Source: Thermoflexales bacterium (GTDB taxonomy: Bacteria; Chloroflexota; Anaerolineae; B4-G1; SLSP01). Taken from it: DNA of 8,616 nucleotides. Position 1 is the stretch's first letter, and the number at the start of each line of letters is the position of its first letter. The notes under the pieces were generated by a model. That model searched no databases, was not told the origin of the DNA, and worked only from the letters and a program-made list of their open reading frames with translations. The stretch is from the NCBI GenBank assembly GCA_007130345.1, contig SLSP01000047.1:1-8616 (forward strand), given 5' to 3'. Below, one piece after another: positions 1-8,400 of this stretch. The position numbers were made by a program, and so were the translations under genes.

Positions 1-300
1 GAGAGGGACATCATCCAGCAGCGCGCGCAGCAGCCGGTACTGGATCGGCTCGGTGAGCAGGACGTAGTGCTCGCCGGCGGCGCGCAGGATGTCGCGGTAG
101 AGGGCATCGAAGGTGGTCACGCGCACGCCGAGGGCGCCGCCCGCTTCGGCCAATCGGCGCTGCCAGGCGCGCACCTGCAAGCCCGTGGCTACGACCACGC
201 GCGGGGCCGCGTCAAGATCGAGGCTCAGAGCGCGGGCTCGGGCGGCGAGATAGGTTGTTTTCCCGCTCGCGGCGGGAGCGAGGTAGAGGTGGGTGGCTAT
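1..300 (-). CDS. N-terminal fragment of an AddB/UvrD-like helicase-nuclease family protein (runs off the window)
   Basis: The minus strand reads open from 300 to the window edge (100 codons, no stop). The product begins I/M-ATHLYLAPAASGKTT. Residues 8-15 (APAASGKT) are a Walker A loop for ATP binding. After it come a hydrophobic strand (RVVVAT, 34-39), a short helix and a second strand ending VTTFDALYRDIL (61-72). This order matches the start of AddB-type and related PD-(D/E)XK helicase-nuclease subunits, which process double-strand DNA ends in the cytoplasm; the specific family is inference because the helicase and nuclease motifs lie outside the window. No ATG, GTG or TTG lies in frame before the Walker A. 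The ATA at 300-298 sits six bases after AAAGGAG, so it is the best start. The gene is divergent from the protease pair and is probably unrelated in function. Confidence 0.72.
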   Translation of the reverse strand, partial: MATHLYLAPAASGKTTYLAARARALSLDLDAAPRVVVATGLQVRAWQRRLAEAGGALGVRVTTFDALYRDILRAAGEHYVLLTEPIQYRLLRALLDDVPL

Positions 301-306
301 GGGAAG

Positions 307-313
307 CTCCTTT
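307..313 (-). promoter_or_regulatory. Ribosome binding site deciding the ATA start
   Basis: On the minus strand AAAGGAG is followed by a six-base spacer (CTTCCC) and then ATA GCC. The strong Shine-Dalgarno match at ideal spacing is the main reason for placing the start at the non-standard ATA at 300. The next in-frame conventional start would delete the Walker A loop. Confidence 0.6.
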
Positions 314-644
314 GGAAATGGCGAATGGCAAAAAACCCGTGGGCAAGGCGTGCGATGCGTTAGAATCGCCCTTGAGAAACGGCTAGAACAGACAGGAAGG
401 ATAGGTCACCAAGCCAGTATGCCGAATGAACTGGCTCCCTATAGTTTAGGCGAGATGCCAAAATGGGCAATCGGGGTTGGTGCGCATAAAGACCGGTGAG
501 GATTTCTACTCCCCGGTTTTGGGGTGTGGGAGCGATGGGGGTGACAGATAAGCGGGAGTGCCAGCGAACGTCGTTGGTTCTACTGTTGCTAGTACAGCGC
601 GGCATAAATAACTCCCTAGTTGAATTTGCTCCAAGGTGAACGTC

Positions 645-703
645 AGTTCCCCGGTTCGCCGCGTAGTCGCGGATCTGACGATCCGCTCTGAGCGGGGCTA
701 ACT
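645..703. repeat. Palindromic, potentially structured element
   Basis: A perfect 7-bp stem, GCGGATC / GATCCGC with a TGAC loop, lies at 669-686. It overlaps a second possible hairpin, CCGCT-CTG-AGCGG (683-695), so the two exclude each other. An outer helix can also form: AGTT (645-648) with AACT (700-703), and CCCCG (649-653) with CGGGG (693-697), leaving a two-base bulge (698-699). A CGCG-TAGT-CGCG hairpin (660-671) adds a further alternative. No T-tract follows, so it is not a typical terminator. It lies upstream of the predicted protease promoter and so is not in that transcript. It could be a dispersed REP-like palindrome or part of the minus-strand leader. Function unknown. Confidence 0.45.
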
Positions 704-774
704 GGGGAGGGACTTCCGCCGCGCTGTGCTAGCAAGATGACAAGGAACAAAATCTGCCATTGGCGGGTCAAAGG

Positions 775-803
775 TTGTTTCTCCTGTCGAATTAGGGTAT
801 AGT
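775..803 (+). promoter_or_regulatory. Sigma70-type promoter for the protease operon
   Basis: A -35 box TTGTTT (775-780) and a -10 box TATAGT (798-803) are separated by exactly 17 bases. The -10 box matches the TATAAT consensus at five of six positions; the -35 box keeps TTG. Transcription would start near 809-811, giving a leader of about 70 bases before the ATG at 880. It is the only well-spaced promoter I see in front of the two protease genes. Confidence 0.6.
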
Positions 804-869
804 GGAAGAAAGCATCACGCAACGGAAGGAATGATATTGGAAGGTGTCTGCTGCGTGCGATGATACAGC

Positions 870-875
870 GGAGAG
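870..875 (+). promoter_or_regulatory. Ribosome binding site for the first protease
   Basis: GGAGAG with six bases between its GGAG core and the ATG at 880. It favours that ATG over the in-frame GTG at 844, whose nearest purine-rich sites are either directly adjacent (839-843) or about 13 bases away (824-830). Confidence 0.6.
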
Positions 876-879
876 AACA

Positions 880-2394
880 ATGGACAACTCCAGGAGATGG
901 GGGTGGAGTAACCCACCTTTTACCCACGAAAAACTCTGTTGTGTATGGGCTGCGACACGCGGCTTGTTGACGCTCGTGCTTTTGCTGACGACCGGCGGCT
1001 GGATGTCGCCGGTCGTTGCGTTTGCGACTCCGGCTGATGGCGCGATCTTTGACATCACGTGGTCAGCCAGTTGCCAGACGCCGCCCGCCGAAGCTGTGAC
1101 CGCCCTCGACTACGCCGCCGGTCTCTGGGGGACGTGGATTTCGTCCACCGTGCCCATTGAAGTGCGCGCTTGTTGGAAGAGCGACCTCGGTAGCGGCGTC
1201 CTCGGCACCGGGATGCCAGCGGGATACATCCGCAACTTCCCGCACGCACCCCAGGTGAACACCGCCTATCCCAGGGCCTTAGCCAACGCGCTCAGTGGCA
1301 GCGACCTGCATCCCGAACTCGGCGACATTCGGTTGGAGTTCAACGCGAACCTCACCTGGTCGTTTGCCACCACTACTTCTGGGGGCGGCAATGACTTCGT
1401 CGCGGTGGCGCTGCACGAGCTGGCCCACGGCCTGGGCTTCATTGGCAATCTGTACGTTAGCCACAATACCGGCTTCTGCGGCGATGGGCCGTTTGGCTCC
1501 TTGTACCCTTGCCCCACCATCTACGACCGGTTTGCCGTGGACAGCGACAACATTGCTCTCTTCAGTTACCTGCCTGGTGATCCTTACGCGCTGGCGGCGC
1601 GGCTCAAAAGCGACGCCAACTTTGGCGGCCCCAACACCCGCGTCGCCAACGCAGGCATGGCGGCCAAACTCTACACCCCTGCCTATTGGCAACAGGGCAG
1701 TAGTTTCTCGCATCTGGATCAGGCGACGTTCGAGAGCGGCGAAAACCGTCTGATGACGCCGAGTTACAGCAGCGCCCGCCACCCCGGCCCGGTGACGCTA
1801 GGGATAATGCAGGATATGGGCTGGCTGCGCGTGGATGGCGTCCCCAACGTCGTCACATCCGGCTCGCGCATCGTGGGCGTGGGGACCGCCACGCCCTTCA
1901 CTGGCACGTTGCTCTGGGACGGGTACACCGGCCAGTCAATCACCTACACCTGGACGACGGCGGAGATGACGGCGACCCGTCCCGGCCTCAGCGCCGCAGA
2001 TGTCATCTCCGTCACCTGGGACGCGCCCGGCGAGAAATCGCTCATCCTCACGGCCACGGACGGCGAATCTTCTGCCAGCGCAGTACGCTCTATGCTTGCC
2101 TTCGCCGCGAGCGTGGACGGCCCAGCGGAAGGCAAAACCGACCGCGCCTACGCCTTTACTGCCAATGTGACACTGGACGGCTATCCCGTCACCTACACCT
2201 GGGAGGCAACCGGGCAATCGCCGGTCACGTCCGGCGATAACAGCGTCACCTTCACATGGCCCGTATCCGGCACACAGACCATCACTGTCACAGCGGTTAT
2301 CGAAGGCGCGCAGACGCAGGCTGTGCATACCATCACGCTCGAAGAAACCGTCTACCGCTACCTCTACTTGCCCCTCGTACAGCGAACCTTTTAG
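880..2394 (+). CDS. Secreted zinc metalloprotease with PKD/Ig-like domains and YLPLV tail
   Basis: An exported protease of 504 residues from the ATG at 880; a GTG at 844 would add 12 residues but has a poorer ribosome site. The signal peptide has an Arg-containing start, a hydrophobic core (GLLTLVLLL, about 28-36) and a likely cut after AFA (47-49). The catalytic domain spans about 50-318. HELAHGLGF (179-187) supplies two zinc His and the catalytic Glu180. The position where classical metzincins have the third His is Gly. Instead SHLD (His278) followed by LMTP (291-294, a Met-turn candidate) and PGPVTLGIMQDMGW (302-315) resembles leishmanolysin, where an insertion separates the ligands. The family, its SVPIEV strand and the GSSFSHLD block are familiar from bacterial secreted proteins. 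Two PKD/Ig-like domains follow (about 321-410 and 413-488), then the tail VYRYLYLPLVQRTF (491-504). No clear pro-region is seen. Probably the first gene of an operon with the giant protease; substrate unknown. Confidence 0.85.
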   Translation: MDNSRRWGWSNPPFTHEKLCCVWAATRGLLTLVLLLTTGGWMSPVVAFATPADGAIFDITWSASCQTPPAEAVTALDYAAGLWGTWISSTVPIEVRACWKSDLGSGVLGTGMPAGYIRNFPHAPQVNTAYPRALANALSGSDLHPELGDIRLEFNANLTWSFATTTSGGGNDFVAVALHELAHGLGFIGNLYVSHNTGFCGDGPFGSLYPCPTIYDRFAVDSDNIALFSYLPGDPYALAARLKSDANFGGPNTRVANAGMAAKLYTPAYWQQGSSFSHLDQATFESGENRLMTPSYSSARHPGPVTLGIMQDMGWLRVDGVPNVVTSGSRIVGVGTATPFTGTLLWDGYTGQSITYTWTTAEMTATRPGLSAADVISVTWDAPGEKSLILTATDGESSASAVRSMLAFAASVDGPAEGKTDRAYAFTANVTLDGYPVTYTWEATGQSPVTSGDNSVTFTWPVSGTQTITVTAVIEGAQTQAVHTITLEETVYRYLYLPLVQRTF

Positions 2395-2405
2395 CCCGTA
2401 GGGCT
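2393..2405 (+). other. Small hairpin overlapping the stop codon
   Basis: AGCCC-GTA-GGGCT is a perfect 5-bp stem with a 3-base loop; its left arm begins within the TAG of the first protease. No T-run follows, so transcription termination is unlikely. Confidence 0.4.
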
Positions 2406-2413
2406 TCATTCGC

Positions 2414-2442
2414 TTAGCGCAGCGGCTTCAGCTCTGCGCTAA
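2414..2442 (+). other. Intergenic stem-loop just upstream of the second protease ribosome site
   Basis: TTAGCGCAG (2414-2422) and CTGCGCTAA (2434-2442) form a perfect 9-bp inverted repeat around an 11-base loop, which can itself pair further (GC at 2425-2426 with GC at 2431-2432, loop TTCA). It ends one base before the AAGGAGG region and has no T-tract. It may be an mRNA processing or stability hairpin that sets the ratio of the two proteases, or a dispersed palindrome. Function is inference. Confidence 0.5.
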
Positions 2443-2443
2443 C

Positions 2444-2450
2444 AAGGAGG
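2444..2450 (+). promoter_or_regulatory. Strong ribosome binding site for the giant protease
   Basis: AAGGAGG is an almost ideal Shine-Dalgarno match with a seven-base spacer (TATTTCA) to the ATG at 2458. It fixes the start of the second protease and predicts efficient translation independent of the upstream gene. Confidence 0.8.
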
Positions 2451-2457
2451 TATTTCA

Positions 2458-5400
2458 ATGTATCCCCGCAAACTATCGCTATGGCTGATTACGAGCATTG
2501 TATTCATCATGATAGGCGGACTCGCCCTGCCCGGCGCGACGGCGCGCTCCTTAACGGCGCGTTCCGCGTTGCCGCAATCACCGCCTGAAGCCGCCACATT
2601 GCCTGTCAATCTAGATGACTTTGTGGATTTCCAGACAACCGCGCCTGCTTACCAGGGAAGGCCCACCTCCATCACTATGGATGCGCAAGGTTACACGATT
2701 TGGACCTACGACAACTGGCGCGAGCAGGAATATTGGTGCGTGCAGTTTTCGCGCCTGCGATGGCCCTTCGACCTGGGCGCGCAAGACCCCACCGAGTTGA
2801 GCGAAACGACGCTCATCTTCACCTTCGCGCAGAAAGTCTACACCTACGACACAGAGGGCAATCCAAATTACACCGATCCCACTTGGGCGGTGGCGCTCAA
2901 CGGCAAGCCCGGCCCATGGATAGAGGGCGCGTTCACCGGCGAATGGAACATCATCGGCGGCATCGGGACAACGCCCACACGGGTACAAAGCGTTTTCGTC
3001 ACCCAAGAAGTCCCCTTCGACCACACGCTGTTGATTGACGGCGAGAACAACCTCTGGTTCCAGCAACAGGACTTCGGCTATTGCTCCGGGCTACCGGATT
3101 GCGCCTGTACCTGCTACGATCTGGCGCGCATCCAACTGCGTGCGCGAGCCAAGCTGGGCGTCAGGGAGGTATCGCCTCCCGCCGAAACGGTCCACGTCAA
3201 CATTGACCAGCATCGCAACCCCGAAATTCGCGTCCGCTTCACCACCCTCGTCTCCGAGACCACGGTCAACGCGGATACGTTCCAGGTATACTATCTGAAT
3301 GAAGGCAAACATCCGGTCTACGTTCCCGGCGAGCCATTCCAACTGTCGGATGTCGAATTCATCTTCCTGCCGGACGCGCCGCTCCTCGACGGCGTCCGCT
3401 ACCACGCGCGCCTCTGGGGCCAGAACGACGCCCTGGCCGAAAATCACGCTGACTGGGTGCAGGACTTGAGCGGCGGCCCGCTGGAAGTGGGCCGGCACTG
3501 GACGTTCTGGACGCTCCCGCAACTCGAGGTGCGGCTGAAACCGGTGCAGACGCTCGAAGATGAAATTCTCATCGTCGGCAAGCCCACCGCGCTGCGCGTG
3601 TTCCTCGCCCACGCCAACTTTTACCCGGACGTGTGGTACGAGGATTTGTGGGAATACGTGGAGGTCGAAGACATCCACCTCACTTGGCGCTCGTCCGGCG
3701 GGGGCGATGAAGGCTCCGCCTCCTGGCGGGAGGGCAGCCCCCCGGCGTGGCACTTCGCCTACACGCCAGAGACGGCCCGCCGCATCCGCCTCAACGACAA
3801 ATTCAGGCGGCTGGCTTCGCAGGACACGGTCAACTACTACGGCTTCACCCCGCAGGAGACCGGCTTCTACTGGCTGCGCGCGGCGGTCTCGGTGGTGGAT
3901 AGTCGCGGCGAAAAGCAACAGTTCGTCGGCTTGGTCACACCCGACGTCGTCCAGACGCGCTGGCTCACGTTGCACGCGCGCGCGCTGGCGGTCGGCGACG
4001 ATTACGGCAAGCAAGGGACCGTCAATCTGAGCGACGCCTTCCTGGGCCATCGCAGCGGCGTGCAGGCCATCTATCCCGTGCCCAACGTGCGATTGGCGCA
4101 ACCGGCCAGCGCCATCCCCTACTACGCCCCGGTTGGCGCAATGGTGTGGAGTTCCGCGCCGGCCGGCGATATGCAACTCCTGAAGGCGCTGCTGGAGATG
4201 AGCGCCCTGTGCGCCGCCACCTCCGGCTGCGATCTCATGGTCGGCTATGTGCCTATGGCCTGGTTGGGCGACATCGGGCTGACCTCGCCACGCCAGGCCT
4301 GGTACGGCATGTTGGTGCAAGAAAACTATTCTGACCACTTCCGCTACATCGTCGCCCACGAAGGCGGCCACCTCTACGGCTTCGAGCACGATACCTACAC
4401 CGCCTGGGACGGCTACGACGTCCGCCGCCGGGCAGATCGCCGCAACAGCGCCGCCGGTATGGCGCCGCAAACGCAGAGGACGCTCAACATCATCCACAGC
4501 TTTATGAACGCGGACCCCGTCGAATCCCCGCCGCCGGAGCGGCTGTGGATCGAGTGGCGCAACTACCGCTCGCTGCGTTCCCGCTTCACCACCGCGACGC
4601 AGGCGTTCCACCAGAACGTTTCGAATGAACCGCTGCTGTTGGCTACCGGCGTCATCACCCCCGCCACCGGCGACGTCGAACTCGACCCCTGGTATCAACT
4701 CGAACCCGGCGACTGGGAAGCGTCGCCGGCCGGCCCGTACCGCCTCGTTTTCCTGGACAATGCGGGGGATGAAATCGTCGGGTACACGCGCGCGTTTAGC
4801 GTATCCACATCCTTGCAGTACGCGGGGCGGGATACGGCAGATCTGCCCCTCGACATGCCCGCGCCCTTCGCGCTCAAAGTCCCCTTCCCGACGGCGACGG
4901 CGCGCATCCAAATCCGCCGCGCCAGCGACGACGCGCTCCTGGCCGAGCGCACGTTGAGCGCCAGCGCGCCCACCATCGCCATTACCCCGCCCGTCAGCAC
5001 AACGTGGAGCGGCCCGCAGCCCATCGCCTGGGAAAGCGATCCCGGCGAGACGCGCCATTACCTCGTGCAGGTCTCTACCGACAACGGCGCGACGTGGGAA
5101 GCGCGGGCTATCCACCTTCCGGGGACGGTCTACACGCTCGAAACGGCCAGTCTGCGCAACACCACCCAGGCTTTGGTGCGCGTCCTCGCCACCGACGGCC
5201 TCAACACCGCCAGCGATGTCGCCGGGCCGTTCACCATCGCCAACCCCGTGGGCGTGGACTACGTCTCGCCCACGCCGGATATGGAACACGTCAACGTCGA
5301 ACAGCCGCTCTACGTCGGCTTCAGCGACGCGATAGACGCCACAACGCTCCACAGCGGCACGCTCACGCTCACCGGGCCAGAAGGCCCGGTGCGCGGCCAC

Positions 5401-8400
5401 ATCCACTACGACGCCGAAACCCGCGAAGCGACGTTCATCCCGCAGCCCCACTTGGCCTACAGCACGACGTATACCGCGCACGTCAGCGCCGCGATTCACA
5501 CGCTTGCCGGAGCGCCGCTCGACACAGGCGCGACCTGGAGTTTCACCACTGAAGAAGACGCCTCCCCGCCGCGCCCGCGCCTGCTCACGCCGCCGCGCGG
5601 CGCGTTCAACGTCCCGCGCAACACTGCCATCGCCGTCGCGTGGGATCGCGCCCTCGACGCCGGCACGCTGACGACGGCGACGTTCCAGGTTGCCGAATTC
5701 GACGGCGCGCCCCTCAGCGGCAGCGTGACCTACGACGCCGCTGCGCAAACCTCCACCTTCACGCCTGGTACGCTCCTCGCGCCGTACACCACCTACGTCG
5801 TCACGCTCACCGCCGGTATCGCCGACACGCAAGGGAACGCGATCTTCACGCCGACAGTCTGGACCTTCACCACCGGCGACGCCGCCCTTGCGCTCGCCCT
5901 CACCGGCAGCTACGCTGATTGGGGGCGCGATAGCGACGGCGACGGCCTGTACGAACACCTCGTCATCCGCGTGGGCGTGCAGGTCACGGCGACCGGCAGT
6001 TATATCCTGCACGGCGCACTCGCCACGGCGGACGGCGATGAAATGACCACCGCCCACGTCACAACCACGTTGACGTCCGGCGCGCACTTCCTCGACCTCG
6101 CCTTCGATGGGGCCGCCATCGGTGGGCGCGGACTAGACGGCCCGTACACCCTCGCCGACCTGACGTTGACGCACACCGACGGCGACGCCATCCGGCCCCG
6201 CGTGCTGGCAGTCACGTCGCAGCGCGACGCCTACCGCACCTTCGCCTATCCCGCCGCGCACTTCCCCGCGCCGCTGCGTTTTAGCGGATTGCCCAACGTG
6301 CTGCTCATCCCCGGAACGGCACCGCTCGACGCCTTCAACGTCCGCGACTACGCGCAGCACATCACCCGGGCGAGTGACCAACTGAGCTACACAGTAATGT
6401 TCAACGCCAATCCCCGTATGAGCGTGGACTTGCAGCCGTCGGGCGTCGTCCGCCTCGCGCCGGAGGCGTATTGGGAGGGGCGCACACACATCATCATCCG
6501 TGCCAGCGACGGCGTGTACGCGGTGCAAGATACGTTCGAGGCCGCCGTCGGCTGGCCGCACGCCGTCTACCTGCCAGTAGTGCTGCGCGACTATGGCGGA
6601 GCGGTCAGAGCCAGTCGCACCGCGTGGATTACCGCGATGTACGACGATTTCGAAGCCTCGACGTTGAGTTGGTCGCGCTACGCTTCGATAGATACCACAT
6701 ACCAGCCCGTGAAGTATTACCAGTGGGGCCGGCGGGACTGCCGCGCCTACTCCGGGCAGCACAGCGCGTGGGCCTTCGGCGGCGGCGACGACGGCAGCCA
6801 GTTGGCGTGCGGAGCGGATTATCCGCAGGCACTCTACACGCTGATGTACCGGGGGATGCCGGTCAACCTCAAATACGTCGCGCAAGCCACATACAGCGCT
6901 AAAGTGTGGACGAACCTGAATCCGGGCCACGAGGTCTGCCTGAGAGTCCTCCCCATTAGCGAGGGCCAGTGTCGCGGCGATTACGGCTGGCCCAAGATGA
7001 GCGTTTTCGATCCGGGTGTCTGTCGCAGCGGGCAGACGGATGGTTGGGAAGACCTCACGCTCAATTTGGCGAATGTGCCGGAGCTGGGCAGCGTGCTAGG
7101 CGAGGAGCGGGTGTGTCTGGGGATAACGTTTCAGTCGCAATATGGCGCAGTGCGTCCCGAAGGCGCTTACGTGGATGACGTGACACTGCGCCTCTGCCCG
7201 GAAGGGTTGACCGAGTACTGTGGTGGAGAGCCTGCGCCGACGCCCCCTCCGCTTCTCACCGCAGGGAACATCGGCGGCTATCCGGAGGAAATCGGCGAGA
7301 CGGCGCTGGCAGTCGAAAATAACGGGCGCGTCCATGCCCTGTGGGTAGGCAAGCTCAATCCAAACTTCCAGAACTACGTCTTTTACAGCAGCTCGCCCGA
7401 CGGCGTCACCTGGACGCCGTACCAAATCCTCAGCACTTGGGGTGGGCGCGAGCCGCAGATCGCCGTGGACAACGTCCACGGGCGCGTACACCTAACTTAC
7501 GCCAATGACGACGGCATCGTGCATCACACCGTCACGGGCGGCGGCGTCTCTGCGCCGGATGTCGTCGCGCCGCACAAAAGCTATTACCTGCCCGGCTTCG
7601 ATATGCCCTCCGGTCGCGTCGCCTGGCCGAGCCTCGCCGTCGCTGAACAGACGGGTGTCGCCTATCTGGTGTGGCGCGAGGCGTACTGGGTGCGCCTCGA
7701 CACGGGGTGGTACACGCTGCGGCACGAAACGTGGCACGCCACCTGGGACGGCGGGACGTGGAGCGCGCCGTTGCGCCGGATCAACGACCGGGACACTTTC
7801 CACTCATCCGTTGCGGCTGCGCCGGACGGACAGGCGATGCTGGCGTGGTTCCAACGCTGGCAGCAATCGCACGGCCAGGGGATTGGCCCCGGCGATCCTA
7901 TCGTCGCGCGCACGGCTTACGGGACGGAGCCGGGCAGCTTCCCGCTGCGCCAAGCCACCCACGACCTCTATCCCGAACCGCAACGGGATGAGTCTATCGT
8001 GATGACCTACGCTCCTGGCGCAGATGCCTTTGTGCTTGCTTCTACCCACATGATGTGGCCGGGACACTCGCGCATCTATCGCTACGTGTGGAAGGACGGC
8101 GTTTGGTCTACGTGGTTGAGCGTAGCGGAGAACACCGCCGGTTGGGGCGTCCCGTATCATGTGGGCGCGGCGACGGACACCCCCTTGATCCGCTACGTCT
8201 ATAGCGACAACTGGGAACTCAAGACGCGCGCGGAGACGGACGGCGTCCTCGGCCCGGCGCAGACCATCGCCGATTACCTGAGCACGCGTGGCTACACCAA
8301 CGCCGGCTTCCCACTGGCCTACTTCACCGACGCGGCAGGTGAGTTGCACCTCGTCATCTCTGGGGAACAGGATGGTGTGGAAGGGTTCTACTACGTGCAG

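Larger units (their letters stand above)
301..774. other. Divergent intergenic region without a supported gene
   Basis: This stretch separates the minus-strand helicase-like gene from the plus-strand protease promoter. Its base composition is less GC-rich than the flanking genes. The short open frames in it (up to about 80-90 codons, both strands) lack a good ribosome site, recognisable motifs or coding-like codon use. I found no tRNA, rRNA or CRISPR-like array. It holds the palindromic element at 645-703 and a weak hairpin at 511-524 (CCCC, six-base loop, GGGG). No convincing minus-strand promoter for the helicase-like gene could be picked out, though one is expected here. Confidence 0.6.

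Noticed and set aside
649..671. GGTTCGCC resembling a tRNA T-loop
   Set aside because: No acceptor, anticodon or D-arm pairing surrounds it, and the region folds better as the palindromic element.
831..863. Ten-codon leader open frame (ATG 831 to TGA 863) before the first protease
   Set aside because: The purine-rich site GGAAGG (824-829) is only one base from the ATG, and the peptide has no regulatory codon run, so it is probably chance.
844..879. GTG start 12 codons upstream for the first protease
   Set aside because: Its purine-rich sites are badly spaced, and it would lengthen the already polar start of the signal peptide; ATG at 880 has GGAG at ideal distance.
1444..1446. First protease being catalytically dead because the classical third zinc His is Gly
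   Set aside because: A conserved-looking SHLD followed by LMTP downstream fits a displaced third ligand and Met-turn as in leishmanolysin.
3091..6087. Very long open frame (998 codons) on the minus strand opposite the giant protease
   Set aside because: It is a by-product of strong C/G preference at third codon positions in the sense gene, which removes antisense stops. The product is low-complexity Arg/Gly/Val-rich sequence with no domain, and no ribosome site was evident; the sense frame has clear protease motifs.
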